From Candidatus Peregrinibacteria bacterium GW2011_GWF2_43_17 (GTDB lineage Bacteria > Patescibacteriota > Gracilibacteria > UBA1369 > UBA12470): a DNA stretch of 64,000 nucleotides. This document shows positions 19,821 through 30,143 of the stretch, piece by piece. Location: positions 1 through 64,000 of the forward strand of contig LCFW01000005.1 of the NCBI GenBank assembly GCA_000999315.1. The letters run 5' to 3'. Below the pieces are notes generated by a model. The model saw only the letters and a program-made list of their open reading frames with translations, was not told the DNA's origin and did not search any database. The stretch's first letter is position 1. Every line of letters begins with the position of its first letter. A program made the position numbers and the translations under genes.

Positions 19821-20934
19821 TTATAAACTTTAAAATTTTCTTACTTCTTGCATCCCAAGTGAAATTTAACCCATCTTTATAGGCATTATCAATAAGCTTT
19901 TCTTTATTTTTCAAATCCAGCGCTTTGCGCAAAATTTCTTCCAGGCTTTTAAGATCGCCGGCCTTGAATAACAAAGAGTTTTTTTCGTTCAAAATTTCGG
20001 TCAACGAAGGCAAGTCGGCAGCGATAATCAACCTTTTCGCGAGCATGTATTCAAATAATTTCAAAGGAGACGTATAAAGTTCGGAAATCTTCGAGCCCGG
20101 CATATTTGGCAACACCAAAAAGTCTGCAGTCTTCAAGTACAAAGGTGTTTTTTTGTACTCGACGTGCCCAACAAAAACGACATTTTTAATGTCCAAATCG
20201 GAAACGATATTTTTCAATCTCTCGGAATCTTTTTCGTCAAAACTTCCGCCAACGATATACAACAAAGCCTTATCGGAAACGGATTTGAAAGCTTTCAAAA
20301 GCAAATCAACGCCTTTCCACTCATACAAAGATCCACTGTAAAGAAAAACAGGCAAGTCGCTTGCTTGGGCTTTGTTTGTTTCTATGTCGAACAACTCTTT
20401 TTTAACGCCATCACGAGCCAAAATCACATTGCCGGGTACATTCTTTTTCAACCCCTCCGAAATAACAATTACGCCCGAGAACGTTTTAAGTAAAAACCAA
20501 TATACCGACTTCCCGATCCACGATTGCGGGAAGTTATGTAGTTCCAAAAACTTCCTTCGCTTAAAAAACAGAAACAATCCGAGAAAAGGATCTCTTGTGT
20601 AAATCACATCCGTCCTCTTAAACATCAAATGGAACGCAACGAATTTATAAAAGCTCAAAGACTGTATCGCAAAAGCGATTTCACTTAAAATTCGCCCCCC
20701 GGAAATCATTTTTGAAAAAAACAAATCCAAGCACCAAATTCTTTTAACAGGGAGGGTTTTATCGATATTATAAAAAGCAGAAATATCATCAGAGCCTTTA
20801 CACCCAAACCTGCGCGGCAATAATAATTCAACACCCGCTCCGGAATTCAAAAAGGATTCGCAGTTATATGCGACCTGTATGCCGTTAGCCTTCTCGCTCG
20901 GCATCAGCAAATTCGTTATATAATAAATTTTCAT
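19807..20934 (-). CDS. glycosyltransferase family 4
   Basis: FLYSGSLYEWKGVDLLLKA, SPLKLFEYMLAKR. Confidence 0.9.
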   Translation of the reverse strand: MKIYYITNLLMPSEKANGIQVAYNCESFLNSGAGVELLLPRRFGCKGSDDISAFYNIDKTLPVKRIWCLDLFFSKMISGGRILSEIAFAIQSLSFYKFVAFHLMFKRTDVIYTRDPFLGLFLFFKRRKFLELHNFPQSWIGKSVYWFLLKTFSGVIVISEGLKKNVPGNVILARDGVKKELFDIETNKAQASDLPVFLYSGSLYEWKGVDLLLKAFKSVSDKALLYIVGGSFDEKDSERLKNIVSDLDIKNVVFVGHVEYKKTPLYLKTADFLVLPNMPGSKISELYTSPLKLFEYMLAKRLIIAADLPSLTEILNEKNSLLFKAGDLKSLEEILRKALDLKNKEKLIDNAYKDGLNFTWDARSKKILKFINERI

Positions 20935-21548
20935 TTCTTTCTGATTACTACTATCCCGTGATCAACGCGAAATTTCAATTTATCGGCCAAGATATGCGCC
21001 AACCATTCCAGTCTTAAAACTCCGAACAAAGGTATGCCCGCCGAAAGTTCTTTTTGATACTCGACTTCGAATCCCGGCATCCCCCTTTTACATAAATTCG
21101 CGACCCATTTGTTCGAATAAGGCCTGACATGATCGATTTTATCCCAAAATTGTTGGCAATCTCTCCACGTCGTGAGAACGAACCTTCCGCCCGGCTTTAA
21201 CACCCGAAACACTTCTGCAAACATTTTGAAAACATCATTGAGTTCAAGATGCTCGATTAAATCTTTTGCAATAACCATATCGAAATGATCGTTGTCGAAT
21301 TTCAAATCAGTCGCGGAAGAAACGGAAATATTTTTCAAACCTTGTGATTTCAATTTTTCTATTTTCGCGGCGTCTATATCTATACCGCAAATCACATCCG
21401 CATATTTTTCCTCAAGATACCCATCTCCACAACCTATATCGAGCACTGATTTTGGAGAAAACTTTTTTATAAAACTCTCTATATACCTGGTTGTATCTAT
21501 TCTCGCCTGATCGTTTTTCGGAGTACAAGGTCTGATGATTCCACTCAT
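20931..21548 (-). CDS. class I SAM-dependent methyltransferase
   Basis: VLDIGCGDGYLEEKY, AKDLIEHLELND, RVLKPGGRFVLTT. Confidence 0.92.
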   Translation of the reverse strand: MSGIIRPCTPKNDQARIDTTRYIESFIKKFSPKSVLDIGCGDGYLEEKYADVICGIDIDAAKIEKLKSQGLKNISVSSATDLKFDNDHFDMVIAKDLIEHLELNDVFKMFAEVFRVLKPGGRFVLTTWRDCQQFWDKIDHVRPYSNKWVANLCKRGMPGFEVEYQKELSAGIPLFGVLRLEWLAHILADKLKFRVDHGIVVIRKK

Positions 21549-21552
21549 ATAA

Positions 21553-22110
21553 TTAGCAAATTTTATAATTTAAATTCTTCATTCTGTCCGCAATCGGTTT
21601 CGCCGGAGAGCCGACTGCTATTTTATAAGACGGAATATCTTTTGTTACGACAGAACCCGCTCCGATCACGGCACCGTCACCAATCGTTACCCCCGGGAGA
21701 ATAGTGCAATTCGTGCCTATCCAAACATAATCACCGATCTTAATAGGAGCATAAATCGATTTAAAATCCGAACTTCTAACATCATGAGATCCGGTTAGAA
21801 AAAAGCTATAACCGGATATGTTAACATGCTTGCCTATGATTATTTTGTCACGCGACTGGAAAAGATTGTTTCTACCTATAAAAACATCGTCCCCGATTTC
21901 GATATTGCCCGGTGCGACAAACAAATTTGACCTCCCTATTTGTGTATTAAAAGTCAACTTGGCGCCCGCCATTTTCATGAGCAAGATTTTGTTGAAATTA
22001 AAAAGACAATGATAGACAAGAAACCTGAAAAATTTATTTTTCAACGAAGGTAATTTATCGCGAAAGATAAAATTATATAAGCGACACGAAAATTTTTGCG
22101 ACTTCGACAT
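21553..22110 (-). CDS. hexapeptide-repeat acyltransferase
   Basis: IGDYVWIGTNCTILPGVTIGDGAVIGAGSVVTKDIPSY. Confidence 0.92.
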   Translation of the reverse strand: MSKSQKFSCRLYNFIFRDKLPSLKNKFFRFLVYHCLFNFNKILLMKMAGAKLTFNTQIGRSNLFVAPGNIEIGDDVFIGRNNLFQSRDKIIIGKHVNISGYSFFLTGSHDVRSSDFKSIYAPIKIGDYVWIGTNCTILPGVTIGDGAVIGAGSVVTKDIPSYKIAVGSPAKPIADRMKNLNYKIC

Positions 22111-23161
22111 GCGAAAATTCTTTTACTTTTTGCGAACTGGATTTTATCAAATTATCTCTCAAATTAGAATCGGAAATAACCTTTATCATCTCTTTAACAA
22201 AACCATCGACATCTCGAGGCTCAACCGGATTACAATCCGCAGGGACGATATCTCGAACACCACCGACATCGGTAGAAACAAAAGCGGTTCCAAGAGCCAT
22301 CGCCTCAAGAATAACGCGCGGGAATCCCTCCTGCCGCGACGGCATAATCAGAAGTTCGCTCTCGGCTATATGTTTTTGTACATCACGATTGGACAAGGCG
22401 CCTGTCATTTTCACATGAGGGTTGTCGCCAAGCTCGTTTTTCAAACTCCCGAACAAAGGGCCATCGCCGATAATTACAAAAGATAAATCTGCATTTGTTC
22501 GCAAGCATTGCGAAATTATTTCGGGAAGCAAATCCGCACCTTTTCTCGGAGCAAGCCAGTGTACGAACACAATCTGATTTCGCACCTTTTTGATGTTGCC
22601 GACATCGAAGCGATCCAAGTTTATGCTATTCGGCAAAATCTTAATTTTCCCCGGAGAAACGTGGAAAACTTTAGTATAAAAATCCGCCATGCTTTTCGTT
22701 CCGGTGACCAAAAAACTGCACAACATCAAGCAAAATTTTAACGGCAAATCGTCAAAAAACTTCCATCGAAAATCGAACCATCTTCTATCACTTCCATATG
22801 ATTGATAAGCCTCGCAATGCCAATAATAAAAACGCCCGCCGGTGCCTCTGTAAATAAGTCCACCGATAATCCCCGACCAATAAGAATAATGCACGTAGAA
22901 ATTTTTAAATCCACGAATCCTAAACCACAAAAAACACAAAAACCTCTCTGCAAAACTCAAAACCGGGAAAGTAAAACGTTGACGATATACGCGTTTTACG
23001 TTTTTCAAAACCGGCGAACCCTTCCCATACTCAATAAAAAGCAAAACATCTACATGCTTACCGATCTCGTCTATCAGATCGAGTGTATGCGAAAAATGAG
23101 TCGAACTATTCTCGTCATATTCCGGCAATACGAACACTAATTTTTTATTTGCAGATCCCAA
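22073..23161 (-). CDS. glycosyltransferase family 4
   Basis: FVHWLAPRKGADLLPEI, MPSRQEGFPRVILEAMALG. Confidence 0.92.
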   Translation of the reverse strand: MGSANKKLVFVLPEYDENSSTHFSHTLDLIDEIGKHVDVLLFIEYGKGSPVLKNVKRVYRQRFTFPVLSFAERFLCFLWFRIRGFKNFYVHYSYWSGIIGGLIYRGTGGRFYYWHCEAYQSYGSDRRWFDFRWKFFDDLPLKFCLMLCSFLVTGTKSMADFYTKVFHVSPGKIKILPNSINLDRFDVGNIKKVRNQIVFVHWLAPRKGADLLPEIISQCLRTNADLSFVIIGDGPLFGSLKNELGDNPHVKMTGALSNRDVQKHIAESELLIMPSRQEGFPRVILEAMALGTAFVSTDVGGVRDIVPADCNPVEPRDVDGFVKEMIKVISDSNLRDNLIKSSSQKVKEFSHVEVAKIFVSLI

Positions 23162-24347
23162 GGTATGTATCGGCGTAAAATTTTAAAGCCTTGCTATACT
23201 CAAATTTCTGGACTGATTTTCGTCCCTCTTCGGCGATTTTTTCGGCATCAGCGATATTTTTGCATACCCAAATCATCTTATCGGCGATATCGCGCGCCGA
23301 CCAATCGATAAAAAAAGCATTCTCAATGTGTTTTGCCCCGCTTAGCGGGACAAAACTTGAGCTTGAATGTATTGCGCTGAGAGCGCTTTGCTTCTCTGCG
23401 CTGACAACTTCATTCATAATCCCAACCTTGGTCGTAAGACACAAAGCACCGCAAGCCATAGCCTCAAGAGTAACACGCGGCCCGCCTTCGTTATAAGAAG
23501 TCATCACGATCGCGGCACTCTCTCTGTAAATTTGAGCGACATCCTCTCTCGTGGGCAACCAGCCGAGCAGCTCGATATTTTTCGATACCCTTTTTTGAAC
23601 AAAATCTTTCATGCTCCCGTCACCTATAATTTTTAAAAGAAAATCGGGGATCTCTTTCGCGACCATATCCGCGGCATCGAGAAGTAAATCAAGCCCCTTG
23701 TTTTTCTCCAGCCGCCCGCAAAAAACGAACTGCTTTGGATTTCTTACCGCGTCCGTAGTTTTAAAAACATCAAAATCCAAATAAAACGCAGGAATATCTA
23801 ATATTTTCTCCTGTGGGAACGCCAACTTTTCAACGACATATTTATAAGTATCGGACTTGTTTATCAGCCTTAAATGCGGGATTGCCGATCGCCTTTTTTT
23901 GAAAAATCCATCCAAGGTTGCCCGTTCAATCTTTTCCATCAAATTCTCGGCTTTCGGATACCCCGGTATATGCATGAGCTCGACAACGTAAGGCACATTC
24001 AACTCTTTCCCGAGCCTCATCGCCGCCTTCACATTTGCAAATAGGGGAGGAATCGCATGTGCGGAGACAATATCAAACGGATTTTCGCGATATATTTCGC
24101 GAGCTTTTTTAAGTATGAAATTCTTGTGAGTAAAAAAATCAAAATGCAAAAATTTACTTTTTCCCGACGGATACAAATAAACATTGTTGTGTATCTTTAT
24201 AACCTTCCCATCCCCGTTACTCGGCAATATTACCGAAACACGATCCCAGTGTTTCGAAAAACCTCGGAGCATTTCATGAAAAACATTCCGCTTGCCATAA
24301 GCAATCCCGCTATCTCCGCTCAGCATTAAGATATGTTTTTGAACCAT
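23145..24347 (-). CDS. glycosyltransferase family 4
   Basis: FCGRLEKNKGLDLLLDA, SYNEGGPRVTLEAMACG. Confidence 0.92.
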   Translation of the reverse strand: MVQKHILMLSGDSGIAYGKRNVFHEMLRGFSKHWDRVSVILPSNGDGKVIKIHNNVYLYPSGKSKFLHFDFFTHKNFILKKAREIYRENPFDIVSAHAIPPLFANVKAAMRLGKELNVPYVVELMHIPGYPKAENLMEKIERATLDGFFKKRRSAIPHLRLINKSDTYKYVVEKLAFPQEKILDIPAFYLDFDVFKTTDAVRNPKQFVFCGRLEKNKGLDLLLDAADMVAKEIPDFLLKIIGDGSMKDFVQKRVSKNIELLGWLPTREDVAQIYRESAAIVMTSYNEGGPRVTLEAMACGALCLTTKVGIMNEVVSAEKQSALSAIHSSSSFVPLSGAKHIENAFFIDWSARDIADKMIWVCKNIADAEKIAEEGRKSVQKFEYSKALKFYADTYLGICK

Positions 24348-25270
24348 TCAATAGTTTTTTTAAGCCCATGTTCGAATTTAATTTTTGGTTCAAATCCCAA
24401 TGTTTTTTTTGCGAGTGTTATGTCGGGCCTCCTCACTTTCGGATCATCCTGTGGAAGATTTTTATAAACTATTTTGCTTTTTGAATCTGTTAATTCGACG
24501 ATTTTTTCGGCCAAAGCCTTTATCGAATACTCTTCAGGATTACCGATATTAACCGGCCCTTTGAAATCTTTTGTCGCCATCAAAGCCAAAATCCCATCAA
24601 CCATATCGTCAACATAACAGAAAGATCTTGTCTGGTAACCGTCACCATAAATCGTAATCGATTTGCCGGACAATGCCTGTGTAATGAAGTTCGGAATAAC
24701 TCTTCCATCATGTGCTCTCATTTTCGGGCCATATGTATTAAAAATCCTGACAATCTTGGTGTCCAAACCATATTTGTGCGAATAATTCGTGATCAAACTT
24801 TCACCGAATCTTTTTCCTTCGTCGTAACAACTTCTGGGACCTAAACAGTTTACATTCCCGAAATAAGACTCCTTTTGCGGATGCTCAAGAGGATCTCCAT
24901 AGACCTCGGAAGTTGAAGCTTGCAAAAATCTCGCCTTAAGTTTAACCGCCAAATCCAACATATTTTTTGTTCCCGCCGCACTGACCCAAAGGGTTTCAAG
25001 AGGTATTTTTTGGTAATCTATAGGAGACGCGGGACAAGCAAGATTGAAAATCTCGGTTACGTCTTCGAGGTCCAACTCCTCGCCCAAAATTGGGTTGGTG
25101 ATATCATGCTCAATCAATCTGAAATTAGGATCTTTCATGAGATGATCGATATTTGAGTGATCGCCCGTGATGAAATTATCAACACAAATAACTTTATGTC
25201 CGGTCTTAAGTAACCTTTCGCACAGATGACTTCCGATGAAACCTGCTCCGCCTGTGATTAAGATAGACAC
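24326..25270 (-). CDS. NAD-dependent epimerase (UDP-glucuronate decarboxylase-like)
   Basis: ITGGAGFIGSHLCERLL, ACPASPIDYQ, ASTSEVYGDPLEHPQ, DDMVDGI. Confidence 0.93.
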   Translation of the reverse strand: MSILITGGAGFIGSHLCERLLKTGHKVICVDNFITGDHSNIDHLMKDPNFRLIEHDITNPILGEELDLEDVTEIFNLACPASPIDYQKIPLETLWVSAAGTKNMLDLAVKLKARFLQASTSEVYGDPLEHPQKESYFGNVNCLGPRSCYDEGKRFGESLITNYSHKYGLDTKIVRIFNTYGPKMRAHDGRVIPNFITQALSGKSITIYGDGYQTRSFCYVDDMVDGILALMATKDFKGPVNIGNPEEYSIKALAEKIVELTDSKSKIVYKNLPQDDPKVRRPDITLAKKTLGFEPKIKFEHGLKKTIEWFKNIS

Positions 25271-25281
25271 GATAGATTTAA

Positions 25282-25302
25282 GTTTAGAGTTCCGAGTTCA
25301 GA
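25282..25302. repeat. heptanucleotide tandem repeat
   Basis: GTTTAGA GTTCCGA GTTCAGA. Confidence 0.6.
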
Positions 25303-25359
25303 GCTCATTTTTACCATATATTGAGGTTTTTGGGAAGTTCCTCTAGAATATGCGGGCTT

Positions 25360-26835
25360 ATGAAGTTCATAAAAAAACATATTTGGTTGATCTTGGTCAT
25401 CGCGTTGAATTTCGCAGTGGTTTTATATCCCGTTGTTTTGACAAGCTTGCCAATTACGCAAACAGACGGCCTGACATACTTCATGACGTCGAAATATCTT
25501 GCCGAGACGGGAGATTTTTTCGCGGAATTGCCGGATTACATCCCTGCTAAAGGGGATGAGGCCACTCATATCAACGAGTTTTTACCTGTGCCGATAGTTT
25601 ATATGGCTTTGATGATTAAAATTACAGGAGAAAGGTTCGTATTAAACGGAGGAGCCCTAGGACTTCTATTCGTTCTTTCCAATATTTATCTATACCTTTT
25701 TGCTGAAAAACTGACGAACAATAAAGCGGCCGCCTTGGTCACGACTTTGTTAAGCGCAATAAGTTTCAGGTTCTATTATCTTTTTTGGGGCGGAAATTGG
25801 GCAAACGTTTGCGCGATGATTTTGAGTGTACCGGCTCTTTATTACGCGTTGGATTACCTTCGAGGAAACAAAATAAAAGATCTGATTTTAATGTCCGTTT
25901 TCTTGCTTCTTACGGCCGGAAGCCACACGGTTCATTTCTTGTTCACCGCACTACTGATTGCTGCTCTTTTTATAGGAGTAAAAGTTTTGAAAAACACGGA
26001 ACTGAAACTGCCTGAAATCAAGTTGAAAGTCGGCTCTTTGGCGGAAAAAACTTTAAAATCCGGAGTGGCGATTTTCTTGATTGTATCTGCGGCTTTTCTT
26101 GTTACTTTCATACCTTTTGCGTTGGCGGGGACGAGAACTTATTGGGTCTCAGAGTGGATTAATTACATGCTGGCATTGGATAAAGTGCCGAACTTTTGGC
26201 ACTACGGCGCAATTGCAGATTGTTCGATAATCATTATCCTCGGCATGCTCGGACTTATTTACGCGATATATAAGCAAAAATGGGAAATTGCAACTCTCGG
26301 GATTATGTCTTTCGTGATAGTGAATATTACGAATTTCTTGGTGCCGGATGATGTATGGCTAAGCCTTTTTATTTATCGGTATCAAGCGTTTCATTTCATT
26401 GTTTTGGCTTTGTTAAGCTCTTATTTCGCATTTGAAATTTCATCTAAAGAACCGAAATTAAGGAAGCTGATGATCGCACTTATGACACTCGCCGTACTGA
26501 GTCACGTCGCGAAAACCGGATACGTGATGTATAAAATCGAACCTGCGATCACTGAAGATGAATATTCCGCAGTGGAGTATATGCAGGAAACGGGCGAAGG
26601 TTTCTGGCTTATAAACAACATCGAAACAGACTCGTCTTTCAGGTCTTACGAATGGATTTTGGCATATGGTGACAGCGATAAGACGAAACGAAGCGAGGAA
26701 ATAAACACCTCGGCACTCGCAGAGCCATATATAATTGTTCAAGATACAGAAGCCCTTTCCAGCGACGAATTAACACTTATAAAAGATTACGAAGAGGTTG
26801 CCGAATTCGGTACCGTAACGATTTTTAAAAAATAA
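25360..26835 (+). CDS. multi-pass membrane protein, probable glycan-related
   Basis: ~10 hydrophobic segments; start taken at MKFIKKHIWL. Confidence 0.65.
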   Translation: MKFIKKHIWLILVIALNFAVVLYPVVLTSLPITQTDGLTYFMTSKYLAETGDFFAELPDYIPAKGDEATHINEFLPVPIVYMALMIKITGERFVLNGGALGLLFVLSNIYLYLFAEKLTNNKAAALVTTLLSAISFRFYYLFWGGNWANVCAMILSVPALYYALDYLRGNKIKDLILMSVFLLLTAGSHTVHFLFTALLIAALFIGVKVLKNTELKLPEIKLKVGSLAEKTLKSGVAIFLIVSAAFLVTFIPFALAGTRTYWVSEWINYMLALDKVPNFWHYGAIADCSIIIILGMLGLIYAIYKQKWEIATLGIMSFVIVNITNFLVPDDVWLSLFIYRYQAFHFIVLALLSSYFAFEISSKEPKLRKLMIALMTLAVLSHVAKTGYVMYKIEPAITEDEYSAVEYMQETGEGFWLINNIETDSSFRSYEWILAYGDSDKTKRSEEINTSALAEPYIIVQDTEALSSDELTLIKDYEEVAEFGTVTIFKK

Positions 26836-26837
26836 AC

Positions 26838-27287
26838 ATGCGTGCACTGATAAACAAAATCCCGCCTCATTTCAGGCAATTCATAAAGTTCTGTGTAGTC
26901 GGGACGATAAGCATGTTCGTAGACATCGGGCTCTATACGTTTTTCACAAGGATATTCCATTTCCATTACCTCTTGGCGAACCTGTTATCTTTCGTCGTGG
27001 CGCTTGCGAACAGTTACACTCTAAATAGGAAATTCACATTCGGCAGTACTCATAAAAAAGTCGGCGTACAGTTTACAAAATATCTTACGGTTTACGTGAT
27101 AGGGCTTGGGATTTCGGAAGCGTTTTTATATGTTTTCATAAACAAATTCGGGCTTTACGATTTGATCGCTAAACCACTGGTAATAGGCATTGTTCTTATC
27201 TGGAATTTTATCGGAAGTAAATTCTTTATTTTCGACAGAGACGCGAAAAAAGACTCTCGAGCAGATACAAATTCCTCTCCCAATTAA
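26838..27287 (+). CDS. GtrA-like family membrane protein
   Basis: QFIKFCVVGTISMFVDIGLYTFF, NSYTLNRKFTF, WNFIGSKFFIF. Confidence 0.92.
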   Translation: MRALINKIPPHFRQFIKFCVVGTISMFVDIGLYTFFTRIFHFHYLLANLLSFVVALANSYTLNRKFTFGSTHKKVGVQFTKYLTVYVIGLGISEAFLYVFINKFGLYDLIAKPLVIGIVLIWNFIGSKFFIFDRDAKKDSRADTNSSPN

Positions 27288-28353
27288 ATTTACCGGAAAC
27301 GAATTTATAAGCTTCTTCGGTTTTGTTGGTATCCGGATTACTAAGTGCGGCCTCGATTTTTTTTGCCAAATCTTCCGCGTTTTTGCTCTCCGCCAATGTC
27401 GCGGTTTTCTCATTTGCGACTTCGGTTGTACCGAGTATATCGCTTGCCACAACGGGAGTTTTTAAATACATCGCTTCGACAACAGTGTGGGGGAGTCCTT
27501 CGTAAATTGAGTTTAAGACAAACAAATCAGCATTTGCTACTTCGCGAAGAGTTTCTCGACGCGACAAAGCTCCCTTGAAAACGACCCTATCAGCCAAACC
27601 GAGTTGAGACGCCAAAGATTTTAAATTATTGAGTTCGGGTCCACTACCGACAACAACTAATTTTGGCGCATGATTTTGCAACAAGCTCATTGCCTCGATT
27701 ATTCCCGCAATATTTTTATGCTTCACCAATCTGCCAACGGTTACAACAGATTTATCTTCGCCAAGTTTTTTGTCCGGTTCCGGCACCGAGACGGCATTGT
27801 AAATTACATCGATTTTCGTAGTCGGCACGGAATAATAATTGCACAAAATATCTCTCAAGTATTCGCTTGGTACGACAATCGCATCGGCCCTGTGGAACGA
27901 TTTTAATTGCAATTTTCTTAAAAATCCACCACCTCCGCTTTCCAAGAATTCATCAAGGTTCTTATCTGTTTTTCCGTTCGAACTGGCGGTTTCCCAAGCA
28001 ATATCGCCTACGAATTTCATCACGATCGGCTTCTTCAATTTTTTTGCGGCTAAGCTGCCAAAATATCCGACAACGAGAGGTCCTTGCAGATAAATTAAAT
28101 CGCAATCACGTCCATGTTTTAGTATTGAAAAATAAAGATCCATTTGTCTTATAAAAGATCCAATCACGGGTATTTTTCTTGAAAACCCCTTCCGTACTTT
28201 TAATAAATGCGATCCGGCCAATTCGTCACTTTTATCCCCAAAAGCGACAACCGAAACGTCGTGATTTTTCAGTCTGTGCGTAAGCTCCCACGTATAAGTC
28301 GCGGGACCGCCGATTTCAGGAGGAAAAATTGGTGTAACTATTAATATTTTCAT
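27226..28353 (-). CDS. glycosyltransferase family 4
   Basis: MKILIVTPIFPPEIGGPATY, VVTVGRLVKHKNIAGII, NSIYEGLPHTVVEAM. Confidence 0.92.
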   Translation of the reverse strand: MKILIVTPIFPPEIGGPATYTWELTHRLKNHDVSVVAFGDKSDELAGSHLLKVRKGFSRKIPVIGSFIRQMDLYFSILKHGRDCDLIYLQGPLVVGYFGSLAAKKLKKPIVMKFVGDIAWETASSNGKTDKNLDEFLESGGGGFLRKLQLKSFHRADAIVVPSEYLRDILCNYYSVPTTKIDVIYNAVSVPEPDKKLGEDKSVVTVGRLVKHKNIAGIIEAMSLLQNHAPKLVVVGSGPELNNLKSLASQLGLADRVVFKGALSRRETLREVANADLFVLNSIYEGLPHTVVEAMYLKTPVVASDILGTTEVANEKTATLAESKNAEDLAKKIEAALSNPDTNKTEEAYKFVSGKFNWERNLYLLESLFSRLCRK

Positions 28354-28916
28354 TTCGTGCAATAAACGTAAAAACCGGATTGGCAATTGCCTATTTTTAT
28401 CAAACTGTCGAGTGGCTTAAACAGAAAGGATAATCTTCCAACTACCGGTAAAAACCCGAATAAAGTTTCAAAATACCCCTTCGACTGAACAATCTCTACA
28501 TGCGCGAAATCTCGAAAAAGATATCGCACGCCATCCTGTGAATATCTGTAATAATCTTTGTAGTTTTTATTCCCGTGATAAGGATAGAAAAAAGGTAACC
28601 ACACAAGAAGTTTCCCGCCCTTTTTTAATATTCTGAAAATTTCATCGGCAACTTTTATAGGGTTATAACAATGTTCCAAAACGGCTTTGCAAATTGCGGC
28701 ATCGGCATAATTATCTTCGAGAGGGAGATTGTGTACATCCCCAACTATTGACGGAGAATAAACCGCTTGGTCTACCGTTAAATATTTGGAATTCGCAAAC
28801 CAATCACGATACTGTGCCATATCTTTTTGAAACGGCGTACCGCCTCCGACATCAACGATCACTTTTTCTTTCGCAATCTCTTTTAAACAATTTTCGAAAA
28901 ATTTCTTTGGATTCAT
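28350..28916 (-). CDS. class I SAM-dependent methyltransferase
   Basis: VDVGGGTPFQ, AICKAVLEHCYNP, RILKKGGKLLVWLPF. Confidence 0.88.
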   Translation of the reverse strand: MNPKKFFENCLKEIAKEKVIVDVGGGTPFQKDMAQYRDWFANSKYLTVDQAVYSPSIVGDVHNLPLEDNYADAAICKAVLEHCYNPIKVADEIFRILKKGGKLLVWLPFFYPYHGNKNYKDYYRYSQDGVRYLFRDFAHVEIVQSKGYFETLFGFLPVVGRLSFLFKPLDSLIKIGNCQSGFYVYCTK

Positions 28917-29929
28917 GCGAAAAGATTTTTATTTTCTTTCACCCAATTAAACAATTTCTTAACCCCCTCTTCAACGGAAACCTTCGGTTCCCATCCGAAT
29001 TCTCGTTTTGCTTTCGCGATGTCGCAAACGAAAACCGGCTGATCTCCCGGCCTCCAATCGGAAAATTTATATTCAAGCTTTTTACCCGTAAAACTCTCTA
29101 TAAACGCTATTAATTCCAAAAGCGACATCTGGTTTTTCGACCCTCCGCCGATGTTGTAAACATTTCCACTAACCTTATCGATGTTTTTTATAATCGAATC
29201 GTAAGCCGCCACCAAATCTTCCACAAAAAGCACATCTCTGACCTGTTTCCCATCTCCGTAAATCGTCAAATTTTTATTCAAAACAGTTGCAATAATGAAC
29301 CACGCAACCCAACCCTGATCCTCTACTCCGAACTGCCTATATCCGTAAATGCAAGATTGCCTGCAAACCACAGTTTTCAATCCATAAATTCTCGAATAAT
29401 CGCGAACATACTGGTCTGCCGATCCCTTGCTACAGCCATAAGGGGAGTGGAAATCAAGCAGTCTGTTTTCCGGTACTCCGTCCGGCAAATCGGCATACTC
29501 GTATCTCCCATTTCTCTCAACGGTCTTGATATCCTCCATCCCGCCATAAACCTTATTTGTCGAAGAGTAGATGACAATAGGTTGCTTCGGAGCCAACCTG
29601 CATGCTTCAAGCATATTAAAAGTCCCCAAAGCATTGATTTCAAAATCCTCTCTCGGATTCACGACGGAAGTGGTGACAGCGACTTGTGCCGCCAAATGTA
29701 TAACAACATCATACCCTTCTGCTACCGCTTTTTTTATCTCTTCGAAATTCCTGGTATCACCCCTGATGACTTTCACGGTAGGATGATTTTTCTTGAGCCA
29801 TTCAAGGTTGCTTTCCGTCCCTTTTCTTGAAAAGTTATCAAAAATCGTTACTTCATGACCCAGTCCGAGGAAATAATTCGTAGCATTCGAACCTATAAAT
29901 CCGGCACCACCGGTTATTAAAATTTTCAT
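28913..29929 (-). CDS. NAD-dependent epimerase (CDP-paratose 2-epimerase-like)
   Basis: ITGGAGFIGSNATNYFL, YSSTNKVYGGMED, SPYGCSKGSADQYV. Confidence 0.92.
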   Translation of the reverse strand: MKILITGGAGFIGSNATNYFLGLGHEVTIFDNFSRKGTESNLEWLKKNHPTVKVIRGDTRNFEEIKKAVAEGYDVVIHLAAQVAVTTSVVNPREDFEINALGTFNMLEACRLAPKQPIVIYSSTNKVYGGMEDIKTVERNGRYEYADLPDGVPENRLLDFHSPYGCSKGSADQYVRDYSRIYGLKTVVCRQSCIYGYRQFGVEDQGWVAWFIIATVLNKNLTIYGDGKQVRDVLFVEDLVAAYDSIIKNIDKVSGNVYNIGGGSKNQMSLLELIAFIESFTGKKLEYKFSDWRPGDQPVFVCDIAKAKREFGWEPKVSVEEGVKKLFNWVKENKNLFA

Positions 29930-29974
29930 TGTTGGGGAATTAGGATGTTAGGACCTGCACCCGTATTATGTACC

Positions 29975-30002
29975 AGTCTACTATCTACAGTCTACGGTCT
30001 GC
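29975..30002. repeat. heptanucleotide tandem repeat
   Basis: AGTCTAC TATCTAC AGTCTAC GGTCTGC. Confidence 0.7.
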
Positions 30003-30095
30003 CCGATTATACACAAATTGACGTAACCGCTCCAGTTACTGTTGCGACACAACCCCAATCAAGCCGGCGTGTATATCCTTCATGATTGCGATTTT

Positions 30096-30127
30096 AAAAG
30101 CCCCTCATGAAATGAAGGGCTTTTTTT
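30096..30127. terminator. intrinsic terminator hairpin
   Basis: AAAAGCCCcTCATgaaATGAaGGGCTTTTTTT, just beyond the 3' end of the 30144-31349 gene. Confidence 0.75.
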
Positions 30128-30143
30128 GAAGAATAAAAATCAT

